A stretch of DNA of 62,000 bases. It comes from Gnetum montanum (Eukaryota > Streptophyta > Gnetopsida > Gnetales > Gnetaceae). Positions 60,201-61,799 of the stretch are shown here, in pieces. A program made the position numbers and the translations under genes. Within the stretch, counting starts at the first letter, position 1; each line of letters starts with the position of its first letter. A model generated the notes under the pieces. The model worked only from the letters and a program-made list of their open reading frames with translations. It was not told the DNA's origin and searched no databases. The stretch is taken from contig MNCI01011917.1 of assembly GCA_015680685.1 (NCBI GenBank), positions 163,604 to 225,603 of the forward strand, in the 5' to 3' direction.

Positions 60201-61092
60201 CAAATATTTAAATTTTTTTTATTTGCATTAATGTTAAAATGCACAGTAATTTATCATTAATATGAGCATTCTATACGAAAGTAAGTTGGTACCAAAGCAT
60301 GCATGTAAACAATAAATCAAAGCTTGCAGAGAAAAAACTTGAAATTCCTTACCAAAATATTTCTTCACATCTGCCAGTCTAAAACATTATTCATATTTTA
60401 AAAAAAAACTTCTTCACTTGAAAGGAAATCTGACAAGGAGAATTACCATTACAAATGCATGGAAAAATGACTTCATCTGCCCCTTTTGTCAAGAGAATTA
60501 TCTTTTTACTATGCAGATCTTTAACAACTACTGACATGCGCTTTCTGTCAGAGGTAAATTCTAACGTATCTAAAATTTCATACTGCAGAATAACGCCATT
60601 AAATCTTATATCTGCAACAGAAGCAGCACATAAATCATTATGATAATTTGCATTATACATATAAACCCACCACGAAATGCACCGGTAATATACGCTGAAA
60701 AGATAACAGACACGTTTACAACATAATTAAATCAAATGTCTGATCCTATACTTATAACAAGTAGCATGTGTAGAATAATTACAAAAATACCTATAACATT
60801 CCCTGTTTTGTTCAATAGAACCATATGTAAGGAAGCAGCAGCATTGACAAGAGCCTCTTCATCCTGTGATTGGGATTTATATGACACTGATCCGTGAACA
60901 CTGGCAAATAAACAGGCCATTCACTAAGCTCATACAGACTATAATACAAAGTTTCAAATTGATAATATACAAATTTAAACATCCTCAATGGGCACCTTCT
61001 GGAGGGAACAACTGTATTACATAGAGCCATAACAGTTAAAAACTTAACAACTTCAGGATCTTTTCTCTGAACGGCGTGGATCAGCTCTGAAT
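3300..61092 (-). CDS. ALA2: P4-ATPase phospholipid flippase, ALA2-type (15 exons, 5' part outside window)
   Basis: Spliced gene on the minus strand; the exons are 61092-60996, 60900-60791, 60611-60447, 55080-54926, 36832-36752, 36437-36317, 27403-27297, 25018-24887, 14473-14320, 6685-6568, 6461-6288, 6173-6122, 4212-4085, 3965-3815 and 3629-3300. They total 2075 bp, about 690 residues, and line up without gaps with the C-terminal two thirds of plant ALA2 (about 1100 residues as I recall the family). P4-ATPases use ATP to flip aminophospholipids to the cytosolic leaflet; ALA2 of Arabidopsis is known to move phosphatidylserine in the prevacuolar compartment with an ALIS (CDC50) partner. Visible motifs include KGAD, TGDK, GDGGNDV and the TM5-TM10 hydrophobic segments. 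All introns are GT-AG and all phases agree. The start codon, actuator domain and DKTGTLT motif lie beyond 62000. The gene is probably active. Confidence 0.95.
3815..3965 (-). CDS. ALA2: ALA2-like exon: TM8-TM9
   Basis: After acceptor catgcag the exon completes Asn and continues [20 protein letters not shown], then a hydrophobic segment and [15 protein letters not shown] before donor gtaagt. The YWLTM turn precedes the last membrane helix in this family. Confidence 0.94.
4020..4041. repeat. (CT)n microsatellite in the intron at 3966-4084
   Basis: About eleven TC/CT dinucleotides; in the transcript it reads as a GA repeat about 45 nt after the donor of a 119-bp intron. It is likely length-polymorphic. 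Confidence 0.85.
4085..4212 (-). CDS. ALA2: ALA2-like exon: TM7-TM8
   Basis: The acceptor gaaatttcag precedes [20 protein letters not shown], then [20 protein letters not shown]. The exon ends ...ACCAA before donor gttggt, and the next exon supplies the third base of Asn. It has two hydrophobic segments split by a short acidic loop, as expected for TM7 and TM8. Confidence 0.94.
4213..6121. other. Intron, 1.9 kb, no recognised element
   Basis: AT-rich intron between the exons at 6173-6122 and 4212-4085. I see no TE protein remnant or RNA gene in it. Confidence 0.6.
6122..6173 (-). CDS. ALA2: ALA2-like micro-exon [17 protein letters not shown]
   Basis: A 52-bp exon, the shortest in the window, between acceptor ttttag and donor gtaagc. 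It encodes [17 protein letters not shown], matching the cytosolic loop before TM7 of ALA2. Skipping it would shift the frame, so it is constitutive if the protein is made. Confidence 0.93.
6288..6461 (-). CDS. ALA2: ALA2-like exon: TM5-TM6 region
   Basis: A 174-bp exon after acceptor gttggcag and before donor gtcagc. It encodes [20 protein letters not shown] followed by [11 protein letters not shown] and [15 protein letters not shown]. The phase-2 end (AG) joins G of the next exon to form Arg in the GRLLNP motif. It is separated by 106- and 114-bp introns from its neighbours. Confidence 0.96.
6568..6685 (-). CDS. ALA2: ALA2-like exon: post-hinge helix and TM5
   Basis: This exon is found by homology: acceptor ctataaccag, then [20 protein letters not shown] and a hydrophobic run to CFIQI. 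RYSYNR-type residues before TM5 are diagnostic of flippases. The donor is gtgggt, less usual but GT, and joining ATATT to the C of the next exon gives Ile-Phe-Phe-Ser as in the family. Confidence 0.93.
7193..8679 (+). mobile_element. 5'-truncated LINE copy carrying only the C-terminal module (copy B)
   Basis: The copy is bounded by a 14-bp target-site duplication, AATCTATCTGAAAC (7179-7192) and AATCTATTTGAAAC (8680-8693), one mismatch, and ends in CAAAAAAA. It starts near LPAV..-like residues that in fuller copies follow the RT zinc-binding region. It then has the extra module and a G-rich 3' UTR, and lacks endonuclease and RT. It is antisense to the flippase, inside the 7.6-kb intron. TSD plus poly(A) indicate target-primed reverse transcription. 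Confidence 0.85.
7207..8400 (+). pseudogene. LINE C-terminal module, copy B
   Basis: The best frame at 7358-7594 reads [20 protein letters not shown], then [20 protein letters not shown] and [14 protein letters not shown] frame change then gives [10 protein letters not shown] and [10 protein letters not shown] near 7650-7720 and [10 protein letters not shown] near 7810. 8030-8390 is Glu/Gln/Arg-rich, resembling the coiled coil of the other copies. Several stops and frameshifts make it a pseudogene. The order and residues match copies at 11.8, 20.3, 32.1 and 54.4 kb. Function unknown; the fold is reminiscent of plant mobile-domain / plant transposon-protein families, which is inference only. 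Confidence 0.7.
9290..9890 (+). pseudogene. LINE endonuclease remnant (copy C)
   Basis: It reads [10 protein letters not shown] near 9295, [11 protein letters not shown] near 9385, GDFNQ near 9680, then [20 protein letters not shown] and LTRIDRVWV at 9791-9876. These are the Asn, Glu, Asp/Asn and structural motifs of AP-type endonucleases that nick target DNA. Several stops interrupt it. It is followed at once by a T17-G15 homopolymer junction. Confidence 0.8.
9896..9927 (+). repeat. T17-G15 homopolymer junction
   Basis: 17 T followed directly by 15 G, inside former LINE coding sequence between the endonuclease end and the RT linker. Similar T-to-G junctions occur at 8450-8467 and 12202-12248. 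Confidence 0.9.
10010..10516 (+). pseudogene. LINE RT N-terminal region, first half (copy C)
   Basis: Frames read [23 protein letters not shown] and, just before the nested insertion, [14 protein letters not shown]. These match [17 protein letters not shown] and [13 protein letters not shown] of the copy at 52.5-53.1 kb. The sequence resumes at 11589 with [15 protein letters not shown]. Confidence 0.75.
10517..11580 (+). mobile_element. Nested 5'-truncated LINE copy inside copy C
   Basis: 1064 bp flanked by the 8-bp repeat GATGATGC (10509-10516 and 11581-11588) and ending in GAAAAAAAA. Removing it restores a continuous reading across the host element (WQQKTMM then PLIIDIGW), which independently confirms both edges. 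It holds the coiled coil and terminal block of the module plus 3' UTR. Confidence 0.85.
10561..11320 (+). pseudogene. LINE C-terminal module: coiled coil and terminal block (nested copy)
   Basis: 10561-10779 encodes [20 protein letters not shown] and more Glu/Arg-rich sequence. 10790-11010 continues the coiled coil with stops. From about 11060 comes [20 protein letters not shown], then [20 protein letters not shown] and CEC at 11217-11290. The last block matches the copies at 13.1-13.4 and 33.27-33.52 kb. Confidence 0.72.
11589..11840 (+). pseudogene. LINE RT linker joined to zinc-binding-region end (copy C)
   Basis: [15 protein letters not shown] and [13 protein letters not shown] are RT N-terminal sequence. 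Directly after it, near 11700, HFAWDCPFS and [19 protein letters not shown] belong to the end of the RT zinc-binding region. About 1.5 kb of RT core expected between them is absent, so an internal deletion has joined the two parts. Confidence 0.7.
11850..13400 (+). pseudogene. LINE C-terminal module (copy C)
   Basis: In order: [17 protein letters not shown] near 11890, [13 protein letters not shown] near 12030, [19 protein letters not shown] near 12085, then a T14/G29 tract. VDHFFVHSS and [10 protein letters not shown] follow near 12320-12380. A coiled-coil region lies at 12580-13050, and [29 protein letters not shown] and [15 protein letters not shown] lie near 13150-13350. Many stops are TAG at places where sister copies have CAG or TGG. 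Confidence 0.72.
12202..12248 (+). repeat. T14-GGTTG-G28 homopolymer junction
   Basis: 14 T, then GGTT, then 29 consecutive G. It lies inside the former coding sequence of the LINE module, where sister copies read FFAGP or FFNGP. Confidence 0.9.
13551..13620 (+). repeat. (TTTTG)n followed by G-rich tract in LINE 3' UTR
   Basis: Five to six TTTTG units run into GGAGGGGGGGTGTGGCAGG and further G runs. The tract sits between the end of the module and the poly(A) end of copy C. Confidence 0.8.
13798..14319. other. Intron remainder, no recognised element
   Basis: AT-rich intron sequence between the LINE target-site duplication and the GDGGNDV exon. Confidence 0.6.
14320..14473 (-). CDS. ALA2: ALA2-like exon: GDGGNDV hinge
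   Basis: Acceptor ttactgacag opens an exon encoding [19 protein letters not shown] and [18 protein letters not shown]. GDGxND binds Mg2+ and is essential in the superfamily. The donor has two nearly equivalent readings: A|gtgtgta at 14320, giving Lys at the junction, or AGT|gtgtac at 14318, giving Ser. Family members have a basic residue here, which favours the first. Upstream intron 10.4 kb, downstream 7.6 kb. Confidence 0.94.
14474..17308. other. Intron sequence, 2.8 kb, nothing recognised
   Basis: AT-rich, with short chance frames only. I found no retroelement protein motif, LTR pair or RNA gene. Confidence 0.55.
17379..18290 (+). pseudogene. LINE ORF1 (DUF4283-like with decayed zinc knuckle, copy K)
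   Basis: Starts [20 protein letters not shown], an Ala/Gly-rich leader. [14 protein letters not shown] and the following region match plant L1 ORF1 proteins (DUF4283), which bind element RNA. 18015-18290 reads [20 protein letters not shown] and [13 protein letters not shown], followed by [14 protein letters not shown]. That last string is a CCHC knuckle with the second Cys replaced by Tyr and altered spacing. Frame is broken at 17738 and 18000. Confidence 0.72.
18776..19440 (+). pseudogene. LINE endonuclease remnant (copy K)
   Basis: KILSWNC lies near 18785, [12 protein letters not shown] near 18865, [11 protein letters not shown] near 19155 (a TAG follows where the sister copy at 9.7 kb has Trp), and [16 protein letters not shown] with IDRIWV near 19285-19355. 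SDHRSI closes the domain near 19420. It corresponds domain for domain with 9290-9890 and 51870-52510. Confidence 0.78.
19441..20150 (+). pseudogene. LINE RT linker and zinc-binding region (copy K), RT core missing
   Basis: [20 protein letters not shown] near 19550 is the RT N-terminal linker. From about 19820 the sequence is already the C-terminal zinc-binding region: [40 protein letters not shown] (Cys-x2-Cys-His-Cys pattern) and [19 protein letters not shown]. The palm motifs of RT are absent between them. Confidence 0.75.
20150..21000 (+). pseudogene. LINE C-terminal module (copy K)
   Basis: It runs on from the zinc-binding region without a break: [20 protein letters not shown], a TAG, then [54 protein letters not shown] shifted frame gives [20 protein letters not shown] near 20570-20640 and [18 protein letters not shown] near 20660. 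This copy and those at 11.7 and 54.3 kb fix the domain order zinc-binding region then module. Confidence 0.75.
21009..21241. mobile_element. Possible nested element running into an assembly gap
   Basis: Base composition changes at about 21009 from GC-rich LINE to AT-rich sequence beginning TGTTATAATCAGATCTG and containing GTTATGTGGTTCGGGCCC near 21219-21237, a string of the kind often seen in plant LTRs. The gap at 21242-21548 hides the other side. Family not determined. Confidence 0.35.
21242..21548. other. Assembly gap (307 N)
   Basis: Run of N inside the 3' part of a LINE copy. Nothing can be said about its content. Confidence 1.
21689..21719 (+). repeat. G-rich tract in LINE 3' UTR (copy K)
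   Basis: GGGGGTGGGGGGGTTGGGTG followed by GGTGGGGG: four or more G runs with 1-2 nt loops, able in principle to form a G-quadruplex on the element's sense strand. Confidence 0.8.
21993..22939. other. Intron sequence, nothing recognised
   Basis: AT-rich sequence between two LINE copies; only short chance frames. Confidence 0.55.
22940..24330 (+). pseudogene. LINE ORF1 fragment with intact CCHC zinc knuckle (copy M)
   Basis: 23157-23447 encodes the DUF4283-like part: [20 protein letters not shown], then [20 protein letters not shown] and [11 protein letters not shown]. Near 23670 comes [14 protein letters not shown], and 23785-23826 reads [14 protein letters not shown], a perfect C-x2-C-x4-H-x4-C knuckle. 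Related but not identical to the ORF1 remnants at 17.4 and 50.7 kb, where the knuckle is damaged. ORF2 is not found after 24330, and the ends are not sharply defined. Confidence 0.68.
24887..25018 (-). CDS. ALA2: ALA2-like exon: VDGWALE and [10 protein letters not shown] motifs
   Basis: A 132-bp exon (44 codons, phase 0) after acceptor gaaaaaacag and before donor gttttt. It encodes [15 protein letters not shown] and [19 protein letters not shown]. The second motif is strongly conserved in P-type ATPases (ICCRxxPxQKA) and contributes to the phosphorylation-site pocket. Confidence 0.95.
25019..26890. other. Intron sequence, nothing recognised
   Basis: AT-rich intron (part of 27296-25019) without a TE protein signature. 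Confidence 0.5.
26900..27165 (+). mobile_element. Short LINE 3' end (tail-only copy)
   Basis: GTTTAGGGGCCTTCAGGTGA resembles the 3' UTR of the nested copy near 11500 (GTTTAGGGCCTTTAGGTCAT). A G-rich tract follows at 27086-27125, and the copy ends TTTGAAAAAAAAAAA. A severely 5'-truncated insertion; its target-site duplication was not found. Confidence 0.65.
27297..27403 (-). CDS. ALA2: ALA2-like exon: P-domain insert EPEGQLLVI...LLTMRI
   Basis: The 107-bp exon follows acceptor tttgttacag and ends before donor gtgtct. It encodes [20 protein letters not shown] followed by [16 protein letters not shown]. This is the less conserved P-domain segment of P4-ATPases, and its length matches the ALA2 class. 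Phase runs from a split Glu codon to a complete codon. Confidence 0.93.
27740..29820 (+). mobile_element. Highly degenerate Copia-like element between LTR-like direct repeats
   Basis: Two similar segments, about 27760-27920 and 29645-29800, share GAATCAGTTGAA(A/T)GCATTTCTTT and TTGCATTCTATACAC, consistent with old LTRs. Between them, 28480-29460 holds integrase-like [20 protein letters not shown] and, near 28790, a decayed version of the Copia GYKVFIPKQ...IIFT pattern. Just after the left repeat, TGATACTAGAGC could be a decayed tRNA-Met primer site. Reading is full of stops. Confidence 0.5.
29821..31986. other. Intron sequence, 2.2 kb, nothing recognised
   Basis: Mixed AT-rich sequence. The frame at 30865-30617 (-) has no family resemblance I can name. 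Confidence 0.5.
32088..33527 (+). pseudogene. LINE C-terminal module, most complete copy (E)
   Basis: About 480 codons in several frames. 32088-32447: [40 protein letters not shown] and [20 protein letters not shown]. 32485-32530 in another frame: [15 protein letters not shown]. 32938-33213: a 90-residue coiled coil rich in Glu, Gln, Arg and Ala ([10 protein letters not shown] at its end). 33270-33527: [47 protein letters not shown]. The three parts are globular domain, coiled coil and a Cys/His-containing terminal block. Frameshifts near 32450 and 33210 disable it. Confidence 0.75.
33548..33564 (+). repeat. C17 tract in LINE 3' UTR
   Basis: Seventeen C immediately after the module stop of copy E; the other copies have G-rich tracts at the equivalent place. 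Confidence 0.9.
33750..34739. other. Intron sequence with a 54-bp tandem duplication
   Basis: No recognised gene. The frame at 34507-34710 is unassigned. 33985-34092 holds an exact duplication. Confidence 0.5.
33985..34092. repeat. Exact 2 x 54-bp tandem duplication
   Basis: The unit begins TTCAAAATTGAGTTGATTGC and ends AACAAAAGGT (33985-34038 and 34039-34092). No differences are visible, so it is recent. 54 is a multiple of 3 but no gene is evident. Confidence 0.9.
34740..36165 (+). mobile_element. 5'-truncated LINE copy with C-terminal module (copy F)
   Basis: From about 34770: [20 protein letters not shown], the start of the module. 35160-35311: [20 protein letters not shown] and [20 protein letters not shown], matching [10 protein letters not shown]...GVHF in sister copies. 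35591-35815: coiled coil [20 protein letters not shown] and [20 protein letters not shown]. The end is near AATATAATCC at 36120 and an A-rich tail at 36157-36165. AT-richer and more diverged than the other copies; no target-site duplication found. Confidence 0.68.
36317..36437 (-). CDS. ALA2: ALA2-like exon: TGDK hinge motif
   Basis: Acceptor aacttcaaag and donor gttggt bound this exon. It starts with [20 protein letters not shown] and continues [24 protein letters not shown] is a P-domain motif of P-type ATPases that positions the phosphorylated Asp. An Arg follows TGDKQ where I recall Asn in Arabidopsis, a tolerated position. It ends in one nucleotide of a split Glu codon; the next intron is 8.9 kb. 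Confidence 0.95.
36752..36832 (-). CDS. ALA2: ALA2-like exon: EDRLQ segment of P-domain
   Basis: An 81-bp exon (27 codons, phase 0 on both sides) between acceptor gctttcag and donor gtagtg. It encodes [20 protein letters not shown], the ATAxEDxLQ strand-turn at the entry to the P-domain. It is stranded between an 18.1-kb and a 314-bp intron and is too short to stand out as an open frame; homology to the family places it. Confidence 0.93.
36833..38339. other. Intron sequence; one LINE tail, otherwise nothing recognised
   Basis: Start of the 18.1-kb intron. Apart from the poly(A) tail element at 37405-37462, I see no coding remnant. Confidence 0.5.
37405..37462 (+). mobile_element. LINE tail only (~40 bp plus poly(A))
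   Basis: TTTTCAGTAATATAATCC (37415-37432) followed by CGACTACTTTCTC and 17 A. It differs at one position in 18 nt from the tail of copy E and is near-identical to the reverse complement at 46.93 kb. An extreme 5' truncation. Confidence 0.65.
38340..38623 (+). pseudogene. Left part of a LINE ORF1 interrupted by Copia (copy J)
   Basis: Weak DUF4283-like reading near 38515-38610 ([17 protein letters not shown], then QFIGTT-like residues). Supported mainly because clear ORF1 sequence resumes right after the Copia target-site duplication at 43584. Confidence 0.4.
38629..38897 (-). repeat. Copia 3' LTR (269 bp)
   Basis: Begins TGTAGAATTAGGG and ends GAATTTCTACA. Roughly a dozen substitutions and one indel of about 15 bp (AGTAATCAAGGAACC-type sequence present here, absent at 43.5 kb) separate it from the 5' LTR. 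TATATATAG occurs inside both LTRs. Confidence 0.95.
38898..38906 (-). promoter_or_regulatory. Copia polypurine tract
   Basis: On the minus strand GAGGGGGAG directly precedes the 3' LTR, the expected plus-strand priming site. Confidence 0.85.
38905..39510 (-). pseudogene. Copia RNase H domain
   Basis: Starts in [33 protein letters not shown] carries the RNase H Asp residues, and later [20 protein letters not shown] and ADILTK-like [10 protein letters not shown] mark the end of a Copia polyprotein. It ends LLSIYSPA and a stop next to the polypurine tract. Longest intact stretch of the element (201 codons). Confidence 0.93.
39568..40345 (-). pseudogene. Copia reverse transcriptase (RVT_2)
   Basis: 40345-39965: [20 protein letters not shown] and [20 protein letters not shown], with [16 protein letters not shown] at the end. 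39906-39568: [14 protein letters not shown], which holds the catalytic YVDD, and [21 protein letters not shown] frameshift or stop near 39907-39964 splits the domain. Confidence 0.93.
40445..41034 (-). pseudogene. Copia integrase-RT linker region
   Basis: Two frames read [16 protein letters not shown] and, after a [26 protein letters not shown]-x-R-x-C-(T)-x-HP is the usual linker ahead of Copia RT. Confidence 0.8.
40907..41637 (-). pseudogene. Copia integrase core
   Basis: 41637-41371: [35 protein letters not shown]. 41521-40907: [30 protein letters not shown] and [20 protein letters not shown], then [16 protein letters not shown]. These are the core of the rve integrase with D-D-E elements partly lost; one frameshift near 41500. 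Confidence 0.92.
41685..41927 (-). pseudogene. Copia GAG-pre-integrase zinc finger region
   Basis: Reads [20 protein letters not shown], the His-His half of the HHCC finger that precedes Copia integrase, and ends FHC. Confidence 0.85.
42111..42446 (-). pseudogene. Copia protease region
   Basis: [16 protein letters not shown]: the catalytic D-(S/T)-G of aspartic protease is changed to D-F-R, an inactivating change. The upstream part is Gln/Ser-rich gag C-terminus. Confidence 0.85.
42447..43280 (-). pseudogene. Copia gag with decayed zinc knuckle
   Basis: 43280-43026: [20 protein letters not shown] and [20 protein letters not shown] (the LNG-NY-W-S gag start). Around 42960: [20 protein letters not shown]. 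42653-42447 ends [20 protein letters not shown], a CCHC knuckle in which the second Cys and later residues are lost. Confidence 0.85.
43313..43324 (-). promoter_or_regulatory. Copia primer-binding site (initiator tRNA-Met)
   Basis: TGGTATCAGAGC on the minus strand directly follows the 5' LTR and is the usual plant Copia complement to the 3' end of initiator tRNA-Met. Confidence 0.93.
43325..43578 (-). repeat. Copia 5' LTR (254 bp)
   Basis: Partner of 38629-38897; ends match exactly. The TATATATAG string may be the promoter TATA box or part of the polyadenylation region; not resolved. Confidence 0.95.
43584..44358 (+). pseudogene. LINE ORF1, right part, after Copia insertion (copy J)
   Basis: [40 protein letters not shown] and [15 protein letters not shown] match the second half of DUF4283-type ORF1. 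43919-44356 continues with [15 protein letters not shown], a knuckle that has lost its first Cys, and an acidic tail ending [10 protein letters not shown]. This is a different L1 lineage from the module-bearing family. Confidence 0.72.
44359..45290 (+). pseudogene. Probable LINE endonuclease remnant (copy J)
   Basis: Near 45170-45270 the frame reads [31 protein letters not shown], the usual end of an L1 endonuclease (F..L..K..L.D.P..G..FTWTN). Upstream parts are too decayed to assign. It stops where minus-strand Copia sequence begins. Confidence 0.5.
45264..46150 (-). pseudogene. Copia gag (UBN2 type) next to a primer-binding site
   Basis: From 46060 down: [18 protein letters not shown], then [20 protein letters not shown] and [20 protein letters not shown] at 45862-45668, then acidic SGNTSK-like tail at 45483-45289. 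This is gag of a second Copia family. TGATATCAGAG (46139-46149 on the minus strand) is the primer-binding site between it and the LTR. The element is cut off near 45264. Confidence 0.8.
46915..48400 (-). mobile_element. LINE copy on the minus strand nested in the Copia LTR (copy G)
   Basis: Flanks CTCAATCTTCCTT (46902-46914) and CTTGATCTTCCTT (48401-48413) match at 11 of 13. The minus strand ends TTCTCAGTAATATAATCC followed by A-rich sequence. The sequenced 5' part (48400-48060) is module: [32 protein letters not shown] and [15 protein letters not shown]. 47071-48059 is unsequenced. The only intronic module-family copy in the same orientation as the flippase. Confidence 0.82.
47071..48059. 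other. Assembly gap (989 N)
   Basis: Run of N inside LINE copy G. Confidence 1.
48640..50712 (-). pseudogene. Copia gag, protease and pre-integrase remnant
   Basis: From 50712 down: [15 protein letters not shown]-type UBN2 gag, [20 protein letters not shown] (50440-50380), [27 protein letters not shown] and a knuckle near 50160. 49866-49636 is a coiled-coil-like stretch. At 49260-49150 [16 protein letters not shown] and [16 protein letters not shown] form the protease/pre-integrase junction (DSG changed to DSR). Near 48870 HKGLGH is the finger half. Truncated at the LTR edge at 48634 and at the LINE edge near 50713. Confidence 0.8.
50713..51650 (+). pseudogene. LINE ORF1 (copy I)
   Basis: [20 protein letters not shown] and [19 protein letters not shown] parallel [14 protein letters not shown] of copy [18 protein letters not shown] near 50935 is the GPW turn of DUF4283. 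Near 51230 [14 protein letters not shown], then [19 protein letters not shown], a CCHC knuckle whose His is Asp. The tail 51424-51648 is Pro/Lys-rich. Confidence 0.75.
51870..52510 (+). pseudogene. LINE endonuclease (copy I)
   Basis: [20 protein letters not shown] opens the domain. [18 protein letters not shown] follows (the catalytic Glu is kept although a stop precedes it), then [32 protein letters not shown] and DHQSL. Several stops, including TAG where copy C has TGG. Confidence 0.8.
52507..53660 (+). pseudogene. LINE reverse transcriptase, fingers and start of palm (copy I)
   Basis: 52507-53289 is a single open stretch of 260 codons: [55 protein letters not shown] and [20 protein letters not shown] (the P-G-x-DG-x-P-x-E-F motif). 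After a TAG, 53320-53601 reads [40 protein letters not shown] and [12 protein letters not shown] (motif A). The catalytic YADD block and motif B are absent. Confidence 0.88.
53690..54400 (+). pseudogene. LINE RT thumb and zinc-binding region (copy I)
   Basis: Near 53735-53850 in shifted frames: [14 protein letters not shown] and [13 protein letters not shown], typical of the L1 RT thumb. 54111-54250: [20 protein letters not shown] and [19 protein letters not shown], the Cys-x2-Cys-His zinc-binding region. RNase H is not visible. Confidence 0.75.
54400..54800 (+). pseudogene. LINE C-terminal module, first part (copy I)
   Basis: [20 protein letters not shown] and [25 protein letters not shown], then in a shifted frame [20 protein letters not shown] and [12 protein letters not shown], ending near IEHFFCTND. 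It follows the zinc-binding region directly. After 54800 the similarity stops and flippase intron sequence resumes. Confidence 0.72.
54926..55080 (-). CDS. ALA2: ALA2-like exon: [13 protein letters not shown] segment
   Basis: This exon lies between acceptor tcgtttacag and donor gtaaaa. It encodes the end of the nucleotide-binding domain with [20 protein letters not shown] and ends LVDRE in complete phase. It is isolated by a 5.4-kb intron upstream and an 18.1-kb intron downstream. The remains of a LINE end roughly 100 bp from its donor site. Confidence 0.95.
55081..55919. other. Intron sequence, nothing recognised
   Basis: AT-rich; contains two copies of ACCCTCTGGATC(T/G)ATTGGAC (about 55417 and 55618). 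No coding remnant seen. Confidence 0.55.
55920..58200 (+). mobile_element. Ty3/gypsy pol remnant (RT, RNase H, integrase)
   Basis: [22 protein letters not shown] and [18 protein letters not shown] near 55950-56080, with [15 protein letters not shown] near 56420. RNase [21 protein letters not shown] and [10 protein letters not shown] at 56495-56710. Integrase: [20 protein letters not shown] and [17 protein letters not shown] near 57280-57500. C-terminus: [12 protein letters not shown] near 57720 and [18 protein letters not shown] near 57915. The GDS-(F/L)-DQ string suggests the Tat/Athila side of gypsy. Heavily mutated; LTRs not found. Confidence 0.82.
56495..56791 (+). pseudogene. Gypsy RNase H fragment
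   Basis: 98-codon open stretch: [61 protein letters not shown]. The usual TDH is changed to TNH and ADALSR to ANNLSR, so catalytic Asp residues are lost. Confidence 0.82.
58201..59019. other. Intron/TE sequence, not assigned
   Basis: May include the 3' part of the gypsy element. Near 58470-58680 TTGGCTA/TTGGCCA words recur. No LTR pair could be established. Confidence 0.4.
59020..59250 (-). pseudogene. Ty3/gypsy RT N-terminal fragment, opposite strand
   Basis: The minus strand reads [40 protein letters not shown] and CVDYKKLN, the start of gypsy RT (E-x-L-x-x-G-I-I-x-P-I-S...CVDYRKLN). It is complementary in extent to the + strand piece at 55.9 kb but inverted. Confidence 0.7.
59824..60006 (+). 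pseudogene. Possible Copia protease remnant
   Basis: Short frame with [20 protein letters not shown], resembling the W-x-IDSGASxHM protease motif of Copia with Gly replaced by Asn. No neighbouring Copia domains are visible. Confidence 0.4.
60447..60611 (-). CDS. ALA2: ALA2-like exon: ATP-binding [10 protein letters not shown] and KGAD motifs
   Basis: Acceptor ctgttgcag and donor gtaatt bound a 165-bp exon. It carries [14 protein letters not shown] and [11 protein letters not shown]; in P-type ATPases the Lys of KGAD and the Arg-Lys-Arg loop contact ATP. The residues after KGADEV (FPCICNG) are the variable loop of the family. It ends with a single G that joins the AG opening the exon at 55080. 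Confidence 0.95.
60791..60900 (-). CDS. ALA2: ALA2-like exon: N-domain SQSQDE motif
   Basis: The exon follows acceptor ttgccag and ends before donor gtattt. It encodes [15 protein letters not shown], the conserved acidic motif of the P4 nucleotide-binding domain (Y-K-x-x-S-x-DE-x-ALV). Phase: one nucleotide completes the Ser codon from the previous exon, and one nucleotide (G) is carried to the next exon. Confidence 0.94.
60996..61092 (-). CDS. ALA2: ALA2-like exon: start of nucleotide-binding domain
   Basis: Acceptor ...ctctccag precedes 61092 and donor gtgccc follows 60996. It begins with 2 nt of a split codon and ends with 2 nt of another. It encodes the stretch containing [13 protein letters not shown], a hallmark just after the phosphorylation loop of P4-ATPases. 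The preceding exon is outside the window. The next intron is only 95 bp. Confidence 0.92.
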
Positions 61093-61799
61093 CTGGAGAG
61101 AAGTGATGCATTTGAAACAGGTTAAAACCACAATCTTAATTTAACAAGTGTACTTCAAATCCTATATTATTAATATAATCTCACTTTACTTGTTAAAAAC
61201 GTTTGACATTCGTAAACCAAGTCAACTTATCCTGACAAATTTTTTTAAAAGAACAACAAATAAACATGACGAATTAACTACCAGCTAATATATTTGCTCT
61301 AGCACAATATACATCAGTAGCTTACATTCCGACAATAATACTTTAGAATTTGCCCAATGCTATACAGAGTAGTTCAGAATCAAAGGTCACTGTAGAAGAG
61401 AATGAGATTGAATAAACAATGGAACAAGACCAAGCCAAACTTAGAAATCATCAGCTAAAGTCAACTGGAAGTAAAGAAGGCAATAACAGGCATGATGAAA
61501 TCAAATTGGAGCATTATACATAGATGAAATGTAACATCTAAGCATCACACTCATATTAATATTACTACATTGATGAATAAAGTAGAAGAAATAACTGAGA
61601 AAAAAATCAGTAGAATCACAGCTAATAACATCAAAATATATTCTCATCTTTAAAATCACCTGAAAGACTGTTAAGCAAGGTACTTAACAGTATTCAAGCT
61701 AAGTTATAAATGTTGATGTTACATTTTTGAATACCGTTAAAGCTGAGTATGATATTAAAAAGCTTGTTGATATGATAAAATTTAATATAGTACCAACGC
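61093..61799. other. Flippase intron, nothing recognised
   Basis: AT-rich intron upstream of the first exon in the window; the next upstream exon lies beyond 62000. Confidence 0.55.
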
